In this document: one piece after another, positions 44,839 to 54,103 of the stretch
How the letters are laid out: every line of letters starts with the position of its first letter
Position numbering within the stretch: the first letter of the stretch is position 1
Assembly: GCF_001718415.1 (NCBI RefSeq)
Contig: NZ_CP013378.1
Location: 3,100,001-3,164,000, forward strand
DNA length: 64,000 nucleotides
From: Burkholderia pseudomultivorans
GTDB taxonomy: Bacteria > Pseudomonadota > Gammaproteobacteria > Burkholderiales > Burkholderiaceae
Reading direction: 5' to 3'
Notes under the pieces: model-generated
What the model was told of the DNA's origin: nothing
Databases searched by the model: none
What the model saw: only the letters and a program-made list of their open reading frames with translations
Made by a program: the position numbers and the translations under genes

Positions 44839-46182
44839 TCACCGCTGCCCGCCCGCCGCACCGTCCGCTGAATCGCCCCAGATCGTCTCGCCGTCGAACA
44901 GCGCGACCAGCGCTTGCGGATTCGACGGCCAGTACAGGTGCATGTAGGTCGCGACGATCGCGCCGTGGCGATAGACGGCTTCGCCGCTCCCCGCTGCGCC
45001 GTCGGGCCGCGCCGCGTACGCGACCGGCTCGAGCGGCGTCGCAAACCGCGAGTAGTGGAACGTATGACCGCGGATCGCACCGGCGCGCGTGTCGAGCTGC
45101 TGCATCCCGAGCGCCGCGAATCGACGCTGCATCGTCGCATGGCCCGGCAGCAGGCCGAGCATCGGCGTCGTGACGCCGTCGACGTCGGTCAGCGATTCAC
45201 CCAGGTAAACCATCCCGCCGCATTCCGCGACGATCGCCTTGCCCGCCGCCGCATGCGCGCGGATCGTCCGCGCGGTCGCGGCATTCCCGGCGAGCGTCGC
45301 CGCATGCAGTTCCGGATAACCGCCCGGCAGGAACAAGGCATCGCAATCGTCGGGCACGGGTTCGTCGGCGAGCGGCGAGAAAAACCGTACCTGCACGCCG
45401 AGCGCGTCCAGCAGCGCGAGATTCGCCGGATAGAGGAACGAGAACGCCGCATCGCGCGCGATTGCGATGCGCCTGCCGGCGAGCCGGCGCGGCAGCGGCG
45501 GCGGCGCGTCAGGCTCCGCGAACGCGACGGCCGGCGGCAATTCGGCGAGCGCCGTGTTCGCGAGCACATCGGCCGCACGCTCGAGCCGCGCGTCGAGATC
45601 GTCGATGTCGTGCGGCTGGTGCAGGCCGAGATGCCGTTCCGGCAACGCGATACCCGCATCGGCCGGCACGTGCCCGAGCCAGCGCAGGTCGTCGGGCAGC
45701 GCCTGCCGCAGCAGGGCCGCGTGCCGCTCGGAGCCGACGCGATTGGCCAGCACGCCGTGAAACGGCACGTCGGGCCGGAACCGCGCGAGCCCGAACGCGA
45801 TCGCCGCGAACGTCTGCGCCATCGCTTTCGCCGAAATCACCGCGACCACCGGCACGCCGAATGCGGCTGCCAGATCGGCGCTGCTCGGCGTGCCGTCGAA
45901 CAGGCCCATCACGCCTTCGATCAGGATCAGGTCCGCGTCGCGCGCGGCATCGGCGAGCAGCGCGCGGCAGCCGGCCGCGCCGACCATGCCGAGGTCGAGC
46001 GCATGCACGGGTGCGCCGCTCGCGCGCTCGAGCAGCATCGGATCGAGAAAGTCGGGACCGGTCTTGAACACGCGCACGCGCCGGCCGAGCCGGCGGTGCA
46101 GCCGCGCAAGGCCGGCCGTCACCGAGGTCTTGCCCTGGCCGGACGCAGGCGCGCTGACGAACAGCGCGGGACAGGCCGGCAT
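44839..46182 (-). CDS. cobB: Cobyrinate / hydrogenobyrinate a,c-diamide synthase
   Basis: A 447-residue glutamine amidotransferase of the CobB/CbiA family that amidates the a and c side chains of the corrin ring. The N-terminal ATP-binding part has APASGQGKTSVTAGL and the KTGPDFLDP stretch. The C-terminal class I glutaminase-like part has LFLPGGYPELHA, the nucleophile in VAECGGMVYLGE, and the late histidine in GHTFHYS. It is last in the cobA-cobE-cobO-cobB operon, three bases after cobO. Confidence 0.95.
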   Translation of the reverse strand: MPACPALFVSAPASGQGKTSVTAGLARLHRRLGRRVRVFKTGPDFLDPMLLERASGAPVHALDLGMVGAAGCRALLADAARDADLILIEGVMGLFDGTPSSADLAAAFGVPVVAVISAKAMAQTFAAIAFGLARFRPDVPFHGVLANRVGSERHAALLRQALPDDLRWLGHVPADAGIALPERHLGLHQPHDIDDLDARLERAADVLANTALAELPPAVAFAEPDAPPPLPRRLAGRRIAIARDAAFSFLYPANLALLDALGVQVRFFSPLADEPVPDDCDALFLPGGYPELHAATLAGNAATARTIRAHAAAGKAIVAECGGMVYLGESLTDVDGVTTPMLGLLPGHATMQRRFAALGMQQLDTRAGAIRGHTFHYSRFATPLEPVAYAARPDGAAGSGEAVYRHGAIVATYMHLYWPSNPQALVALFDGETIWGDSADGAAGGQR

Positions 46183-46185
46183 CGC

Positions 46186-46788
46186 TCAGAACTCCACGCC
46201 GCGCTGCGCCTTCACGCCTTGCTCCTTGTACGGATGCTTGACGAGCCGCATCTCGGTGACGAGATCGGCCGCGTCGATCAGCGCATCCGACGCATGCCGC
46301 CCGGTGACGACCACATGCAGCGACGCCGGCCGTGCGGCGAGCGTCGCGAGCACTTCGTCGAGCGGCAGGTATTCGTACTTCAGCACGGTGTTCAGTTCGT
46401 CGAGGATCACCATCGCGTACTCGCCGCTTTCGATCATCCGGCGCGCCTCGTCCCAGCCCTTGCGCGCGGTCGCGATATCGGCGTCGCGGTTCTGCGTGTT
46501 CCACGTATAGCCGTCGCCCATCGTCACGAAGTCGCATTCGGCGACGCGGCCAAGGAAATCGCGCTCCGACGTGTGCAGCGCGCCCTTGATGAACTGCACG
46601 ACGCCGAGCCGCATGCCGTGGCCGAGCACACGCACGGCCATGCCGAACGCGGCCGTGCTCTTGCCCTTGCCGTTGCCCGTATGGACGATCAGCAAGCCCT
46701 TTTCGTTGACGGCGGCAGCCTGTTTCTTCTCGTGGCCGGCGCGGCGGCGTTCGGCCATCCGCTGGTGGGATTCGGCATCGGTCTTCAT
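46186..46788 (-). CDS. cobO: Cob(I)yrinic acid a,c-diamide adenosyltransferase
   Basis: A 200-residue corrinoid adenosyltransferase (CobO/BtuR/CobA-E. coli type) that attaches the 5'-deoxyadenosyl group to cobalt(I). The P-loop is HTGNGKGKSTAAFGMA, followed by VVQFIKGA and the metal-site strand MVILDELNTVLKY. It ends ...KHPYKEQGVKAQRGVEF, the usual family C-terminus. It stands 34 bases downstream of cobE in the riboswitch-controlled operon. Confidence 0.95.
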   Translation of the reverse strand: MKTDAESHQRMAERRRAGHEKKQAAAVNEKGLLIVHTGNGKGKSTAAFGMAVRVLGHGMRLGVVQFIKGALHTSERDFLGRVAECDFVTMGDGYTWNTQNRDADIATARKGWDEARRMIESGEYAMVILDELNTVLKYEYLPLDEVLATLAARPASLHVVVTGRHASDALIDAADLVTEMRLVKHPYKEQGVKAQRGVEF

Positions 46789-46822
46789 CGGGAATGGTCC
46801 TGTCGAAAGCGAAACAAAGGGT

Positions 46823-47197
46823 TCAGAGCGGGCCGGCGAGCGCGACCGTCACGCCGTCCCGGATGGTTTTGGGGCCGAGCAGCCGACCATGCGGCGCCGC
46901 AAGCTGCGCGCAAGGCTCGGCGACCCCCGCGACGCCGAAGCGCGCGAACGCGGCGGCCGACGCACCGCTGGCGGCCAGTTCCGGTCGCCCCGCGAGCAGC
47001 GCGGCGTCGAATGCGACCAGCGGCCAGCCGCGTCGGCTGCAGAGCCGGCGCAACCCGCAGGCCCGGGACTTCTCCGCGAGCGTCGCGACGACCACCGGCT
47101 GCGCGCCGGGATGACGGGCGAGGGCGGCGCGAATCGCGGCGTCGAGTTGCGCGGCGCTGGCGCCCGCGCGAAAGCCGATGCCGAGCGCGACCCGCAT
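46823..47197 (-). CDS. cobE: Cobalamin biosynthesis protein CobE (CbiG C-terminal domain family)
   Basis: A 124-residue protein of the CobE/CbiG-C family: ALGIGFRAGASAAQLDAAI near the start, LAEKSRACGLRRL in the middle, and GVAEPCAQLAAPHGRLLGPK at the end. Its exact role in aerobic cobalamin synthesis is not settled; the family is linked to ring-contraction chemistry in CbiG. ATG 47197 overlaps the cobA stop (TGATG). Confidence 0.9.
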   Translation of the reverse strand: MRVALGIGFRAGASAAQLDAAIRAALARHPGAQPVVVATLAEKSRACGLRRLCSRRGWPLVAFDAALLAGRPELAASGASAAAFARFGVAGVAEPCAQLAAPHGRLLGPKTIRDGVTVALAGPL

Positions 47198-47961
47198 CAC
47201 GTGCGCTGCGGCCGCGCAGCGCCGGCCAGCGCGGCCTGCACGGCGGGATCGGCGGCCAGCGCCGCCACGCGACCGATCACGACGATCGCCGGCGAGCCGA
47301 TGCCCGCCGCGCGGATTCGCTCGACCAGCATCGCGAGCGTGGCCAGCACGTGCCGCTGTCCGGCGCGCGTGGCCGATTCGATCGCCGCGCACGGCGTGTC
47401 GTCCGGCAGGCCGCCCGCGCGCAATGCCGCGACGATCGCGTCGACGCGGCGAATGCCCATATAGATCACGAGTGTCATGCGGGTGGCGGCGAGCGCGTGC
47501 CAGTCGGGCTCGTCGGCGGCCGCGCCGTGACCCGTGACGAAGATCACGCCCTGCGCGTCGCCGCGATGCGTGACCGGAATGCCGAGCGCGGCCGGCGCGG
47601 CGATGCCGGCCGTGATGCCGTTGACGATTTCCACCGGAAAGCCGGCCGCGCCGAGCGCGAGCAGTTCTTCGCCGCCGCGGCCGAACACGAACGGATCGCC
47701 GCCTTTGAGCCGCGCGACGCTGCGGCCCGCGCGCAAATGCGCGAGCATCGCGGCGACGATCGTCTCCTGCGGCGTCGACGCATGGCCGCCGCGTTTGCCG
47801 ACGTGCTCGATGCGCGCCTCGGCGCGCGCGTGGCGCAGCACGTCCGGATTGACGAGATCGTCGACCAGCAGCACGTCGGCCTCGCCGATCACGCGGGCGG
47901 CCTTGAGGGTCAGCAGTTCGGCGTCGCCGGGACCGGCGCCGACGAGCCAGGCGCGGCTCAT
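47197..47961 (-). CDS. cobA: Uroporphyrinogen-III C-methyltransferase (SUMT)
   Basis: A 254-residue SAM-dependent tetrapyrrole methylase that makes precorrin-2, the entry point to cobalamin. Motifs are LVGAGPGDAELLTLKA (substrate/SAM loop), the VGKRGGHAS region, RLKGGDPFVFGRGGEE and GITAGIAAPAALGIPVTHR. ATG 47961 was chosen; a TTG four codons upstream is also open. It is the first gene after the minus-strand cobalamin riboswitch, about 180 bases from the B12 box. Confidence 0.95.
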   Translation of the reverse strand: MSRAWLVGAGPGDAELLTLKAARVIGEADVLLVDDLVNPDVLRHARAEARIEHVGKRGGHASTPQETIVAAMLAHLRAGRSVARLKGGDPFVFGRGGEELLALGAAGFPVEIVNGITAGIAAPAALGIPVTHRGDAQGVIFVTGHGAAADEPDWHALAATRMTLVIYMGIRRVDAIVAALRAGGLPDDTPCAAIESATRAGQRHVLATLAMLVERIRAAGIGSPAIVVIGRVAALAADPAVQAALAGAARPQRT

Positions 47962-48139
47962 CGCGCGCAACACGGCGCGAACCGTGACGAAGCGACGGGG
48001 AAGGGCGACGAACCGGCGGCGCGGCGGCCTGTGAAATGGCGTGACATGGCGGAATGAAGAGACCCGTATCGGGCCGGTGAAACGCGCACACCATCCGTCC
48101 CCCGCGGATAGGGCGTTCGGCGAGCGTCGGGCTCACCCC

Positions 48140-48325
48140 TTGCGTCGGCCGGTATCCGGGCTGGCCGCTTGCCAGGCCGCAGCCTTCCCGTCCGGCTGGC
48201 GGACAGTGGCATCGTGGGCGGCATGGGCGCGGGCGTTGCAGGACGCGTCGCGCGGGCGGCGTACCGTTGCGGGGACAGCACAGGCCGGGCGGATGTCCGC
48301 CTCCTGTTTCCCGTTTAACTGCATG
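48140..48325 (-). ncRNA. Cobalamin riboswitch upstream of cobA
   Basis: On the minus strand the element begins GTTAAACGGGAAACAGG (48320-48304), continues with the CCCCGCAACGG core (about 48273-48264), has the conserved GCCACTG (about 48210-48204), and ends in the B12 box GCCAGCCCGGATACCGGCC (48165-48147). These are the canonical conserved parts in the right order. It would shut down cobA-cobE-cobO-cobB when cobalamin is plentiful. Confidence 0.93.
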
Positions 48326-48587
48326 CGCGGAATGCGCATGCGAGCACCGAACGCGGCGCATACGATAGCACAGGCGCTGCGGCCGGCGGATTCGCCGGAG
48401 CGTCGACCACAGGCGGGCGGCGAGCGTGCAGGCCGCACGCCGTGCGTTTCGATCGGCGACAAGGAAGGTGCGCCATCCGCGCTCCATCGCGATCCTGCCC
48501 GCGCGCCGTTGGCCCGCCTTGACGCTCCCCGCCGCGACGCCTACACTCGCACGCGTTTTGGTGCTCGCGCGTGCCGCTCCGGCGCGC
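48326..48587. promoter_or_regulatory. Divergent promoter region between the two riboswitches
   Basis: For the plus direction TTGACG (48519-48524) and TACACT (48542-48547) are separated by exactly 17 bases and lie about 40 bases before the riboswitch start, a good housekeeping promoter. For the minus direction only a weak -10-like TATCGT (48367-48362) is seen. Confidence 0.6.
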
Positions 48588-48800
48588 GCAGTTAAACGGG
48601 AAACAGGGAGCCTGCCTGCGCCGCAGTCGAGCCAACCTGTGCTGCCCCCGCAACGGTAAGCGAACGCGTCGCGCGTCAGCGCGATGCAGCGCCGCTTCGC
48701 CGCATGCCGCGTGCATGCGGACGACCGCCACTGGATGCCGCGCGCATCCGGGAAGGCGAAGCGGCGTGTTCGTCAGCCCGGATACCGGCCTAAACGAAGG
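48588..48800 (+). ncRNA. Cobalamin riboswitch upstream of cobW
   Basis: GTTAAACGGGAAACAGGGAG (48591-48610) opens the element; the core GCTGCCCCCGCAACGGTAAG lies at 48641-48660; GCCACTGG at 48727-48734; the B12 box GTCAGCCCGGATACCGGCC at 48772-48790. The parts match the minus-strand copy closely, down to the identical B12 box core. It would repress cobW-cobN-chlI/D in the presence of cobalamin. Confidence 0.94.
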
Positions 48801-49213
48801 GGTTCAGCGCCGCGGGGAGGCGGCGCATCGTCCACGGCCGCAGCATGCCCGACGCCCGAGCGTTTCCCGATTCCGCCGCCAGGCTGCCATCCGCGCGACC
48901 GCGCCTGGCCCCGCGGCGAACGGCAGGCGTTGCGGGCGGCGCTGCCGGCGGCCGTGTTGGCATTCACGTGTCGACCGTTCGCAAGGAAGCGTCATGCCCG
49001 ACTCATGTTTTCGCCCGCATCGGCGCGCCCGTCGCAGCGCGCCGGCGCCTGCGCGCGGGCGGCCGGCGCCGCGCACCGAGCCCCCGCACGTGAAGCGCCC
49101 GTTCCCCGCGAGCCCGCCCCGGCCGGCCGCACCTCGTCCCGTCGCGCGCCGCGCCGCAGCCGGCGCGACGACGCCGGCCTGACTCCACCGATTCACTCGA
49201 CACTGGACCTACC
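48801..49213 (+). other. Leader between riboswitch and cobW
   Basis: 413 bases lie between the B12 box and the cobW start. They contain several open frames of proline- and arginine-rich composition. One (ATG 48994, 62 codons) has an AGGAAG site, and another frame ends in an ATGA overlap with cobW at 49217. None resembles a known protein, and I do not call a gene. Confidence 0.45.
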
Positions 49214-50293
49214 ATGACCATGCGCAAGCTGCCCGTCACGATCGTCACGGGCTTTCTCGGCAGCGGCAAGACCACGCTGATGCGCCACATCCTGCAACAC
49301 GCCGAAGGCCGCCGCATCGCGGTGATCGTCAACGAATTCGGCGAGCTCGGCATCGACGGCGAAATCCTGCGGGGCTGCGGAATCGGCTGCGACGATGCGC
49401 AGGACGAAGCGTCGGGCCAGCTCTACGAGCTCGCGAACGGCTGCCTGTGCTGCACCGTGCAGGAGGAGTTCTATCCGGTGATGGAAGCGCTCGTCGAGCG
49501 GCGCGCGGACATCGATCACGTACTGATCGAGACGTCGGGCCTCGCGCTGCCGAAGCCGCTCGTGCAGGCGTTCAACTGGCCGACGATCCGCAACAGCTTC
49601 ACGGTCGACGCGGTGGTTACCGTCGTCGACGGGCCGGCCGCCGCGAGCGGCCAGTTCGCGGAAAACCCGCAGGCCGTCGACGCGCAGCGCCGCGCCGACC
49701 CGAACCTCGACCACGAATCGCCGCTGCACGAACTGTTCGCCGATCAGTTGTCGTCCGCGGATCTCGTGATCGTGAACAAGGCCGATCTGGTCGATGCCGC
49801 GCAGTTCGAGCAGATCGAAACCGCAATTCGCGACGAAATCCCGCCGCAGGTGAAGATCGTGCGCGCGACGCGCGGCGAACTCGATCTGGCGATGCTGCTC
49901 GGGCTCGAATCGGCGTCGGAGGACACGATTCATCTGCGCCACGATCATCACGGCTCGGCCGACGACGGGGACCATGACCACCATCACGACGACTTCGACT
50001 CGGTCGTCGTGAGCGGCGACGCCGGCTCGCGCGACGCGACGATCGCCGCGCTGCAGCAGCTCGTCGAAACGCATACGATCTATCGCGCAAAGGGGTTCGC
50101 CGCGCTGCCCGATGCGCCGATGCGACTCGTGATCCAGGGTGTCGGCCGTCGTTTCGACAGCTATTTCGACCGTCGCTGGCAGGACGGCGAAACGCGCGCG
50201 AGCCGCTTCGTGCTGATCGGCGAGGACCTCGACGCGGCCGAACTGCAGCGCGCGTTCGAGGCCGCGTGCGCGGCCGCGCTGCAGCAGGCGTAA
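49214..50293 (+). CDS. cobW: CobW-type GTPase metallochaperone
   Basis: A 359-residue G3E GTPase expected to supply cobalt to the chelatase. The P-loop is GFLGSGKTT, the metal-binding CxCC motif is GCLCCTVQEEF, and the NKxD motif is VNKADLVD. A histidine-aspartate cluster (HDHHGSADDGDHDHHHDD, about residues 240-258) lies before the C-terminal CobW_C domain. It is first in the plus-strand riboswitch operon, six bases before cobN. Confidence 0.95.
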   Translation: MTMRKLPVTIVTGFLGSGKTTLMRHILQHAEGRRIAVIVNEFGELGIDGEILRGCGIGCDDAQDEASGQLYELANGCLCCTVQEEFYPVMEALVERRADIDHVLIETSGLALPKPLVQAFNWPTIRNSFTVDAVVTVVDGPAAASGQFAENPQAVDAQRRADPNLDHESPLHELFADQLSSADLVIVNKADLVDAAQFEQIETAIRDEIPPQVKIVRATRGELDLAMLLGLESASEDTIHLRHDHHGSADDGDHDHHHDDFDSVVVSGDAGSRDATIAALQQLVETHTIYRAKGFAALPDAPMRLVIQGVGRRFDSYFDRRWQDGETRASRFVLIGEDLDAAELQRAFEAACAAALQQA

Positions 50294-50299
50294 CGCGCG

Positions 50300-53200
50300 A
50301 TGCATCTGCTGCGCACCACGCCGGGCGGCTTCGTCGACGATACGCAGGGCGTCGTGCGGATCGACCAGCAGCCGGCCGACATCGTGATCCTCAGCTCGGC
50401 CGACACGACGCTGTCGCTGCTCGCAAGCGTCGTGCCGCGGCTGCCGGCCGGCTTCCCGAGCGTGCGGCTCGCGAACGTCACGTTCCTGCGGCAGCCGGCG
50501 TCGGTCGACTTCTACGTCGACGACGTGCTGCGCCACGCGAAGACGGTCGTGATCGACCATCTCGGCGGCGAGGCGTACTGGCCGTACGGAATCGAGCAGG
50601 CCGTGTCGCTCGCGTCGAAGCAGCGACAGCAGCTCGCGATGTTCTCTGGCGACCTGCAGGAAGATCCGAACCTCGTCGCGAAAAGCACGGTCGCGCCCGA
50701 GCTGTGCCGGCTGTGGTGGCGCTACCTGCGTGAAGGCGGCGTGCACAACGCCGAGGCGCTGCTGCGCAGCATCGCATTCCATACGCGCGGATTCGGCGAC
50801 GAACCCGCGCCGCCGCGGCCGCTGCCGGCCGCCGCGCTGTATCACCCGGCGCGCGATCCGGCCGGCATCGACGACTGGCTGCCGCGCTGGACGCCCGGCG
50901 CGCCCGTCGTCGCGATCCTGTTCTATCGCGCGCACTGGCAGGCCGCGAACACGGCCGTGTTCGACGCGCTGGCCGACGCGCTCGTCGAACAGGGCCTGAA
51001 TCCGCTGCCGATCGCGGTGACGTCGCTGAAGGATGCGGTAAGCCGCGACGTGATCGCGCAACTCTGCGCAACCCACGAAGTCGCGCTCGTGCTGAACACC
51101 ACCGCGTTCGCGGCGGGGGCGATCGACGACCCGGAGCCGAACGTGCTGGCCGGCGACGCGCCCGTGCTGCAGGTGATCCTGTCCGGCGGCAACCGCGACG
51201 CGTGGCTGGCCGACAACCAGGGGCTGCATGCGCGCGACATCGCGATGCACGTCGCGCTGCCCGAGGTCGACGGGCGCATCGTCACGCGCGCGGTGAGCTT
51301 CAAGGGGCTCGCGTATCGCTGCCCGCACACCGAGGTGGACGTCGTGCGCTACCAGCCCGACGCCGAGCGGATCGCATTCGTCGCGGCGCTCGCGCGCGGC
51401 TGGTGCCGGCTGCGCACGCTCGATCATGCGGACAAGCGCATCGCGCTGATCCTCGCGAACTATCCGCAAAGCGAAGGGCGCATCGGCAACGGCGTCGGGC
51501 TCGATACGCCGGCGTCCGCGCTGCGCGTGCTCGCGGCGCTGCGCGAGGCGGGCTACACGCTGCCCGACCTGCCGCCCGACGGCGACGCGCTGATCGCGCA
51601 ACTGACCGAGGGCGTGACCAACGATCCGGCCGTGCACGCGCTGCGCCCGGCCTTCCAGAGCTACGCGCTGGCCGACTACCGCGCGCGCTTCGCGCAGCTG
51701 CCGGCATCCGTGCGAGACGCGCTGAACCAGCGCTGGGGCCTGCCCGAGGCCGACCCGACGCTGCGCCGCGGGCGCTTCACGATCGCCGGCTGGCGCGCGG
51801 GCCACGTGTTCGTCGGCATCCAGCCGTCGCGTTCGCGCGACGAGAACGATTACGCGAGCTACCACGACGCGGAACTGGTGCCGCCGCATGCGTATCTCGC
51901 GTTCTATTTCTGGTTGCGCGACGTGTTCCGCATCGACGCGGTGATCCACCTCGGCAAGCACGGCAACCTCGAATGGCTGCCGGGCAAGAGCGTCGCGCTG
52001 TCCGACGCATGCTGGCCGGACCTGACGCTCGGGCCGCTGCCGCACCTTTACCCGTTCATCGTCAACGATCCGGGCGAGGGCAGCCAGGCGAAGCGGCGTG
52101 CGCAGGCCGTGATCGTCGATCACCTGATGCCGCCGCTCACGCGCGCGGAGAACTACGGGCCGCTGCAGGATCTCGAACGGCAGGTCGACGAATACTACGA
52201 GGCGCTGATGGTCGACGCGCGGCGCGCGAAGCTGCTGCGCAGGACGATCCTCGCGACGATCGCCGAACATCGGCTGCACGACGAGTTGAGCGTATCGCCG
52301 CCGCGCGACGCGGGCGACGAGGACGCGCTGCTCACGCGCGTCGATGCCTGGCTCTGCGAGCTGAAGGAAGCGCAGATCCGCGACGGGCTGCACGTGTTCG
52401 GCGCGTCGCCGGCCGGTCGCCAGCGCCGCGATACGCTGCTCGCGCTGGCGCGCTTTCCGGTCGGCGACGGCAAGGGGCCGCGCGCGGGGCTGATCGGCGC
52501 GCTCGCGCGCGATCTCGCGCTCGGCGACGATTTCGATCCGCTCGCGGCCGACTGGGCCGCGCCGTGGAACGGCCCGCGCCCCGACGTGCTGCAGGCGCTC
52601 GACGCGTCGCCGTGGCGACATGCGGGCGATACGCGCGAGCGGCTCGAACGTCTTGCGCAACAGTGGCTCGATCGCCTCTGCGCGGATGCGTCCGGCGACG
52701 CGTTCGCCGCACCGCCAGGCGCATGGCCGCATACGCTGCCGGTGATCGAACGCATCCGCGCGACGCTGATGCCGGCGCTCGACGCGTGCGGCCGCGAGGA
52801 AATGCGCCAGCTGCTGCGCGGGCTCGGCGGCCGCTTCGTGCCGCCGGGGCCGAGCGGTTCGCCGTCGCGCGGCCGCCCGGACGTGCTGCCGACCGGCCGC
52901 AATTTCTACTCGGTCGACACGCGCGCGGTGCCGACCCAGGCCGCATGGTCGCTCGGCCTGAAATCCGCGCAGCAGCTGATCGAACGCCATCTGCAGGACC
53001 ACGGCGACTATCCGCGCGCGATCGGCCTGTCCGTCTGGGGCACCGCGACGATGCGCACCGGCGGCGACGATATCGCGCAGGCGTTCGCGCTGCTCGGCGT
53101 GCGGCCGAAATGGGCGCACGGCAGCCATCGCGTGACCGACTTCGAGATCCTGCCGATCGAGATCTTCGACCGGCCGCGCATCGACGTGACGCTGCGCGTG

Positions 53201-54103
53201 TCGGGCTTCTTCCGCGACGCGTTCCCGAACCTGATGCATCTGTTCGATGCGGCCGTGCAGGCCATCGCGGCGCTCGACGAGCCCGAGCACCTGAACCCGG
53301 TGCGCGCGCGCATCGAGCGCGAACGGAATCAGTGGATCGCGCAGGGCGTGCCGGCCGACGACGCGCGGCGCCGCGCGGGCTGGCGCGTGTTCGGCGCGCG
53401 GCCGGGCAGCTACGGCGCCGGCCTGCAGGACCTGATCGACCAGCGCCGCTGGCAGACCGACGCGGATCTGGCCGACACGTATCGGCAGTGGGGCGGCTAC
53501 GCGTATGCGCAGAACAGCGCGGGCGACGCCGCGCCCGACGTGTTCGGTGCGCGGCTCGCGACGATCGACGTCGTCGTGCAGAACCAGGACAGCCGCGAGC
53601 ACGACATCCTCGACTCGAACGACTACTACCAGTTCCAGGGCGGCATGACGGCGGCCGTGCGGCATCTGTCGGGGCGGCAGCCGAGCATCTACCACGGCGA
53701 TCACGCGAACCCGGCCGCACCGAAGATGCGTACGCTGCGCGAGGAGATTGCGCGCGTGATCCGCTCGCGCGTCGTCAACCCGAAATGGCTCGACGGCGTG
53801 AAGCGCCACGGCTACAAGGGCGCGGCCGAAATGGCCGCGACCGTCGACTACCTGTACGGCTATGACGCGACCGCGCGCGTGCTGTCCGATCACCAGTACG
53901 CGCTGGTCGCCGACGCGTACCTGTTCGACGACGACACGCGCGCGTTTCTCGAGCGGCACAACCCGAAGGCGCTGCACGGCATCTGCGAACGCTTCGTCGA
54001 AGCGATGCAGCGCGGACTGTGGCAGCAGCCGGGCGACTATCGCGCGCGCATCGAAGCGGTGTGGCTCGCGAGCGAACAACTTCAGGAAGGAGAGCGGCGA
54101 TGA
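50300..54103 (+). CDS. cobN: Cobaltochelatase large subunit CobN
   Basis: A 1267-residue protein, the usual CobN/BchH length, that binds hydrogenobyrinic acid a,c-diamide and inserts cobalt with the help of an AAA+ motor. Conserved stretches include GRIGNGVGLDTPAS, DAVIHLGKHGNLEWLPGK, GEGSQAKRRAQAVIVDHLMPP, TGRNFYSVDTRAVPTQAAW, VWGTATMRTGGDD and the NDYYQFQGG region. The start is ATG 50300, six bases after cobW. Its stop overlaps the chlI/chlD start (ATGA), fitting joint assembly of the chelatase. Confidence 0.96.
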   Translation: MHLLRTTPGGFVDDTQGVVRIDQQPADIVILSSADTTLSLLASVVPRLPAGFPSVRLANVTFLRQPASVDFYVDDVLRHAKTVVIDHLGGEAYWPYGIEQAVSLASKQRQQLAMFSGDLQEDPNLVAKSTVAPELCRLWWRYLREGGVHNAEALLRSIAFHTRGFGDEPAPPRPLPAAALYHPARDPAGIDDWLPRWTPGAPVVAILFYRAHWQAANTAVFDALADALVEQGLNPLPIAVTSLKDAVSRDVIAQLCATHEVALVLNTTAFAAGAIDDPEPNVLAGDAPVLQVILSGGNRDAWLADNQGLHARDIAMHVALPEVDGRIVTRAVSFKGLAYRCPHTEVDVVRYQPDAERIAFVAALARGWCRLRTLDHADKRIALILANYPQSEGRIGNGVGLDTPASALRVLAALREAGYTLPDLPPDGDALIAQLTEGVTNDPAVHALRPAFQSYALADYRARFAQLPASVRDALNQRWGLPEADPTLRRGRFTIAGWRAGHVFVGIQPSRSRDENDYASYHDAELVPPHAYLAFYFWLRDVFRIDAVIHLGKHGNLEWLPGKSVALSDACWPDLTLGPLPHLYPFIVNDPGEGSQAKRRAQAVIVDHLMPPLTRAENYGPLQDLERQVDEYYEALMVDARRAKLLRRTILATIAEHRLHDELSVSPPRDAGDEDALLTRVDAWLCELKEAQIRDGLHVFGASPAGRQRRDTLLALARFPVGDGKGPRAGLIGALARDLALGDDFDPLAADWAAPWNGPRPDVLQALDASPWRHAGDTRERLERLAQQWLDRLCADASGDAFAAPPGAWPHTLPVIERIRATLMPALDACGREEMRQLLRGLGGRFVPPGPSGSPSRGRPDVLPTGRNFYSVDTRAVPTQAAWSLGLKSAQQLIERHLQDHGDYPRAIGLSVWGTATMRTGGDDIAQAFALLGVRPKWAHGSHRVTDFEILPIEIFDRPRIDVTLRVSGFFRDAFPNLMHLFDAAVQAIAALDEPEHLNPVRARIERERNQWIAQGVPADDARRRAGWRVFGARPGSYGAGLQDLIDQRRWQTDADLADTYRQWGGYAYAQNSAGDAAPDVFGARLATIDVVVQNQDSREHDILDSNDYYQFQGGMTAAVRHLSGRQPSIYHGDHANPAAPKMRTLREEIARVIRSRVVNPKWLDGVKRHGYKGAAEMAATVDYLYGYDATARVLSDHQYALVADAYLFDDDTRAFLERHNPKALHGICERFVEAMQRGLWQQPGDYRARIEAVWLASEQLQEGERR

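Noticed and set aside
46823..48487. 554-codon minus-strand frame taken as one protein
   Set aside because: Only its last 124 codons are real (cobE); the rest is antiphase to cobA and crosses the riboswitch.
48684..49217. 177-codon frame ending in an ATGA overlap with cobW
   Set aside because: It starts within the riboswitch and is of low-complexity Arg/Pro/Ala composition; kept only as a note in the leader entry.
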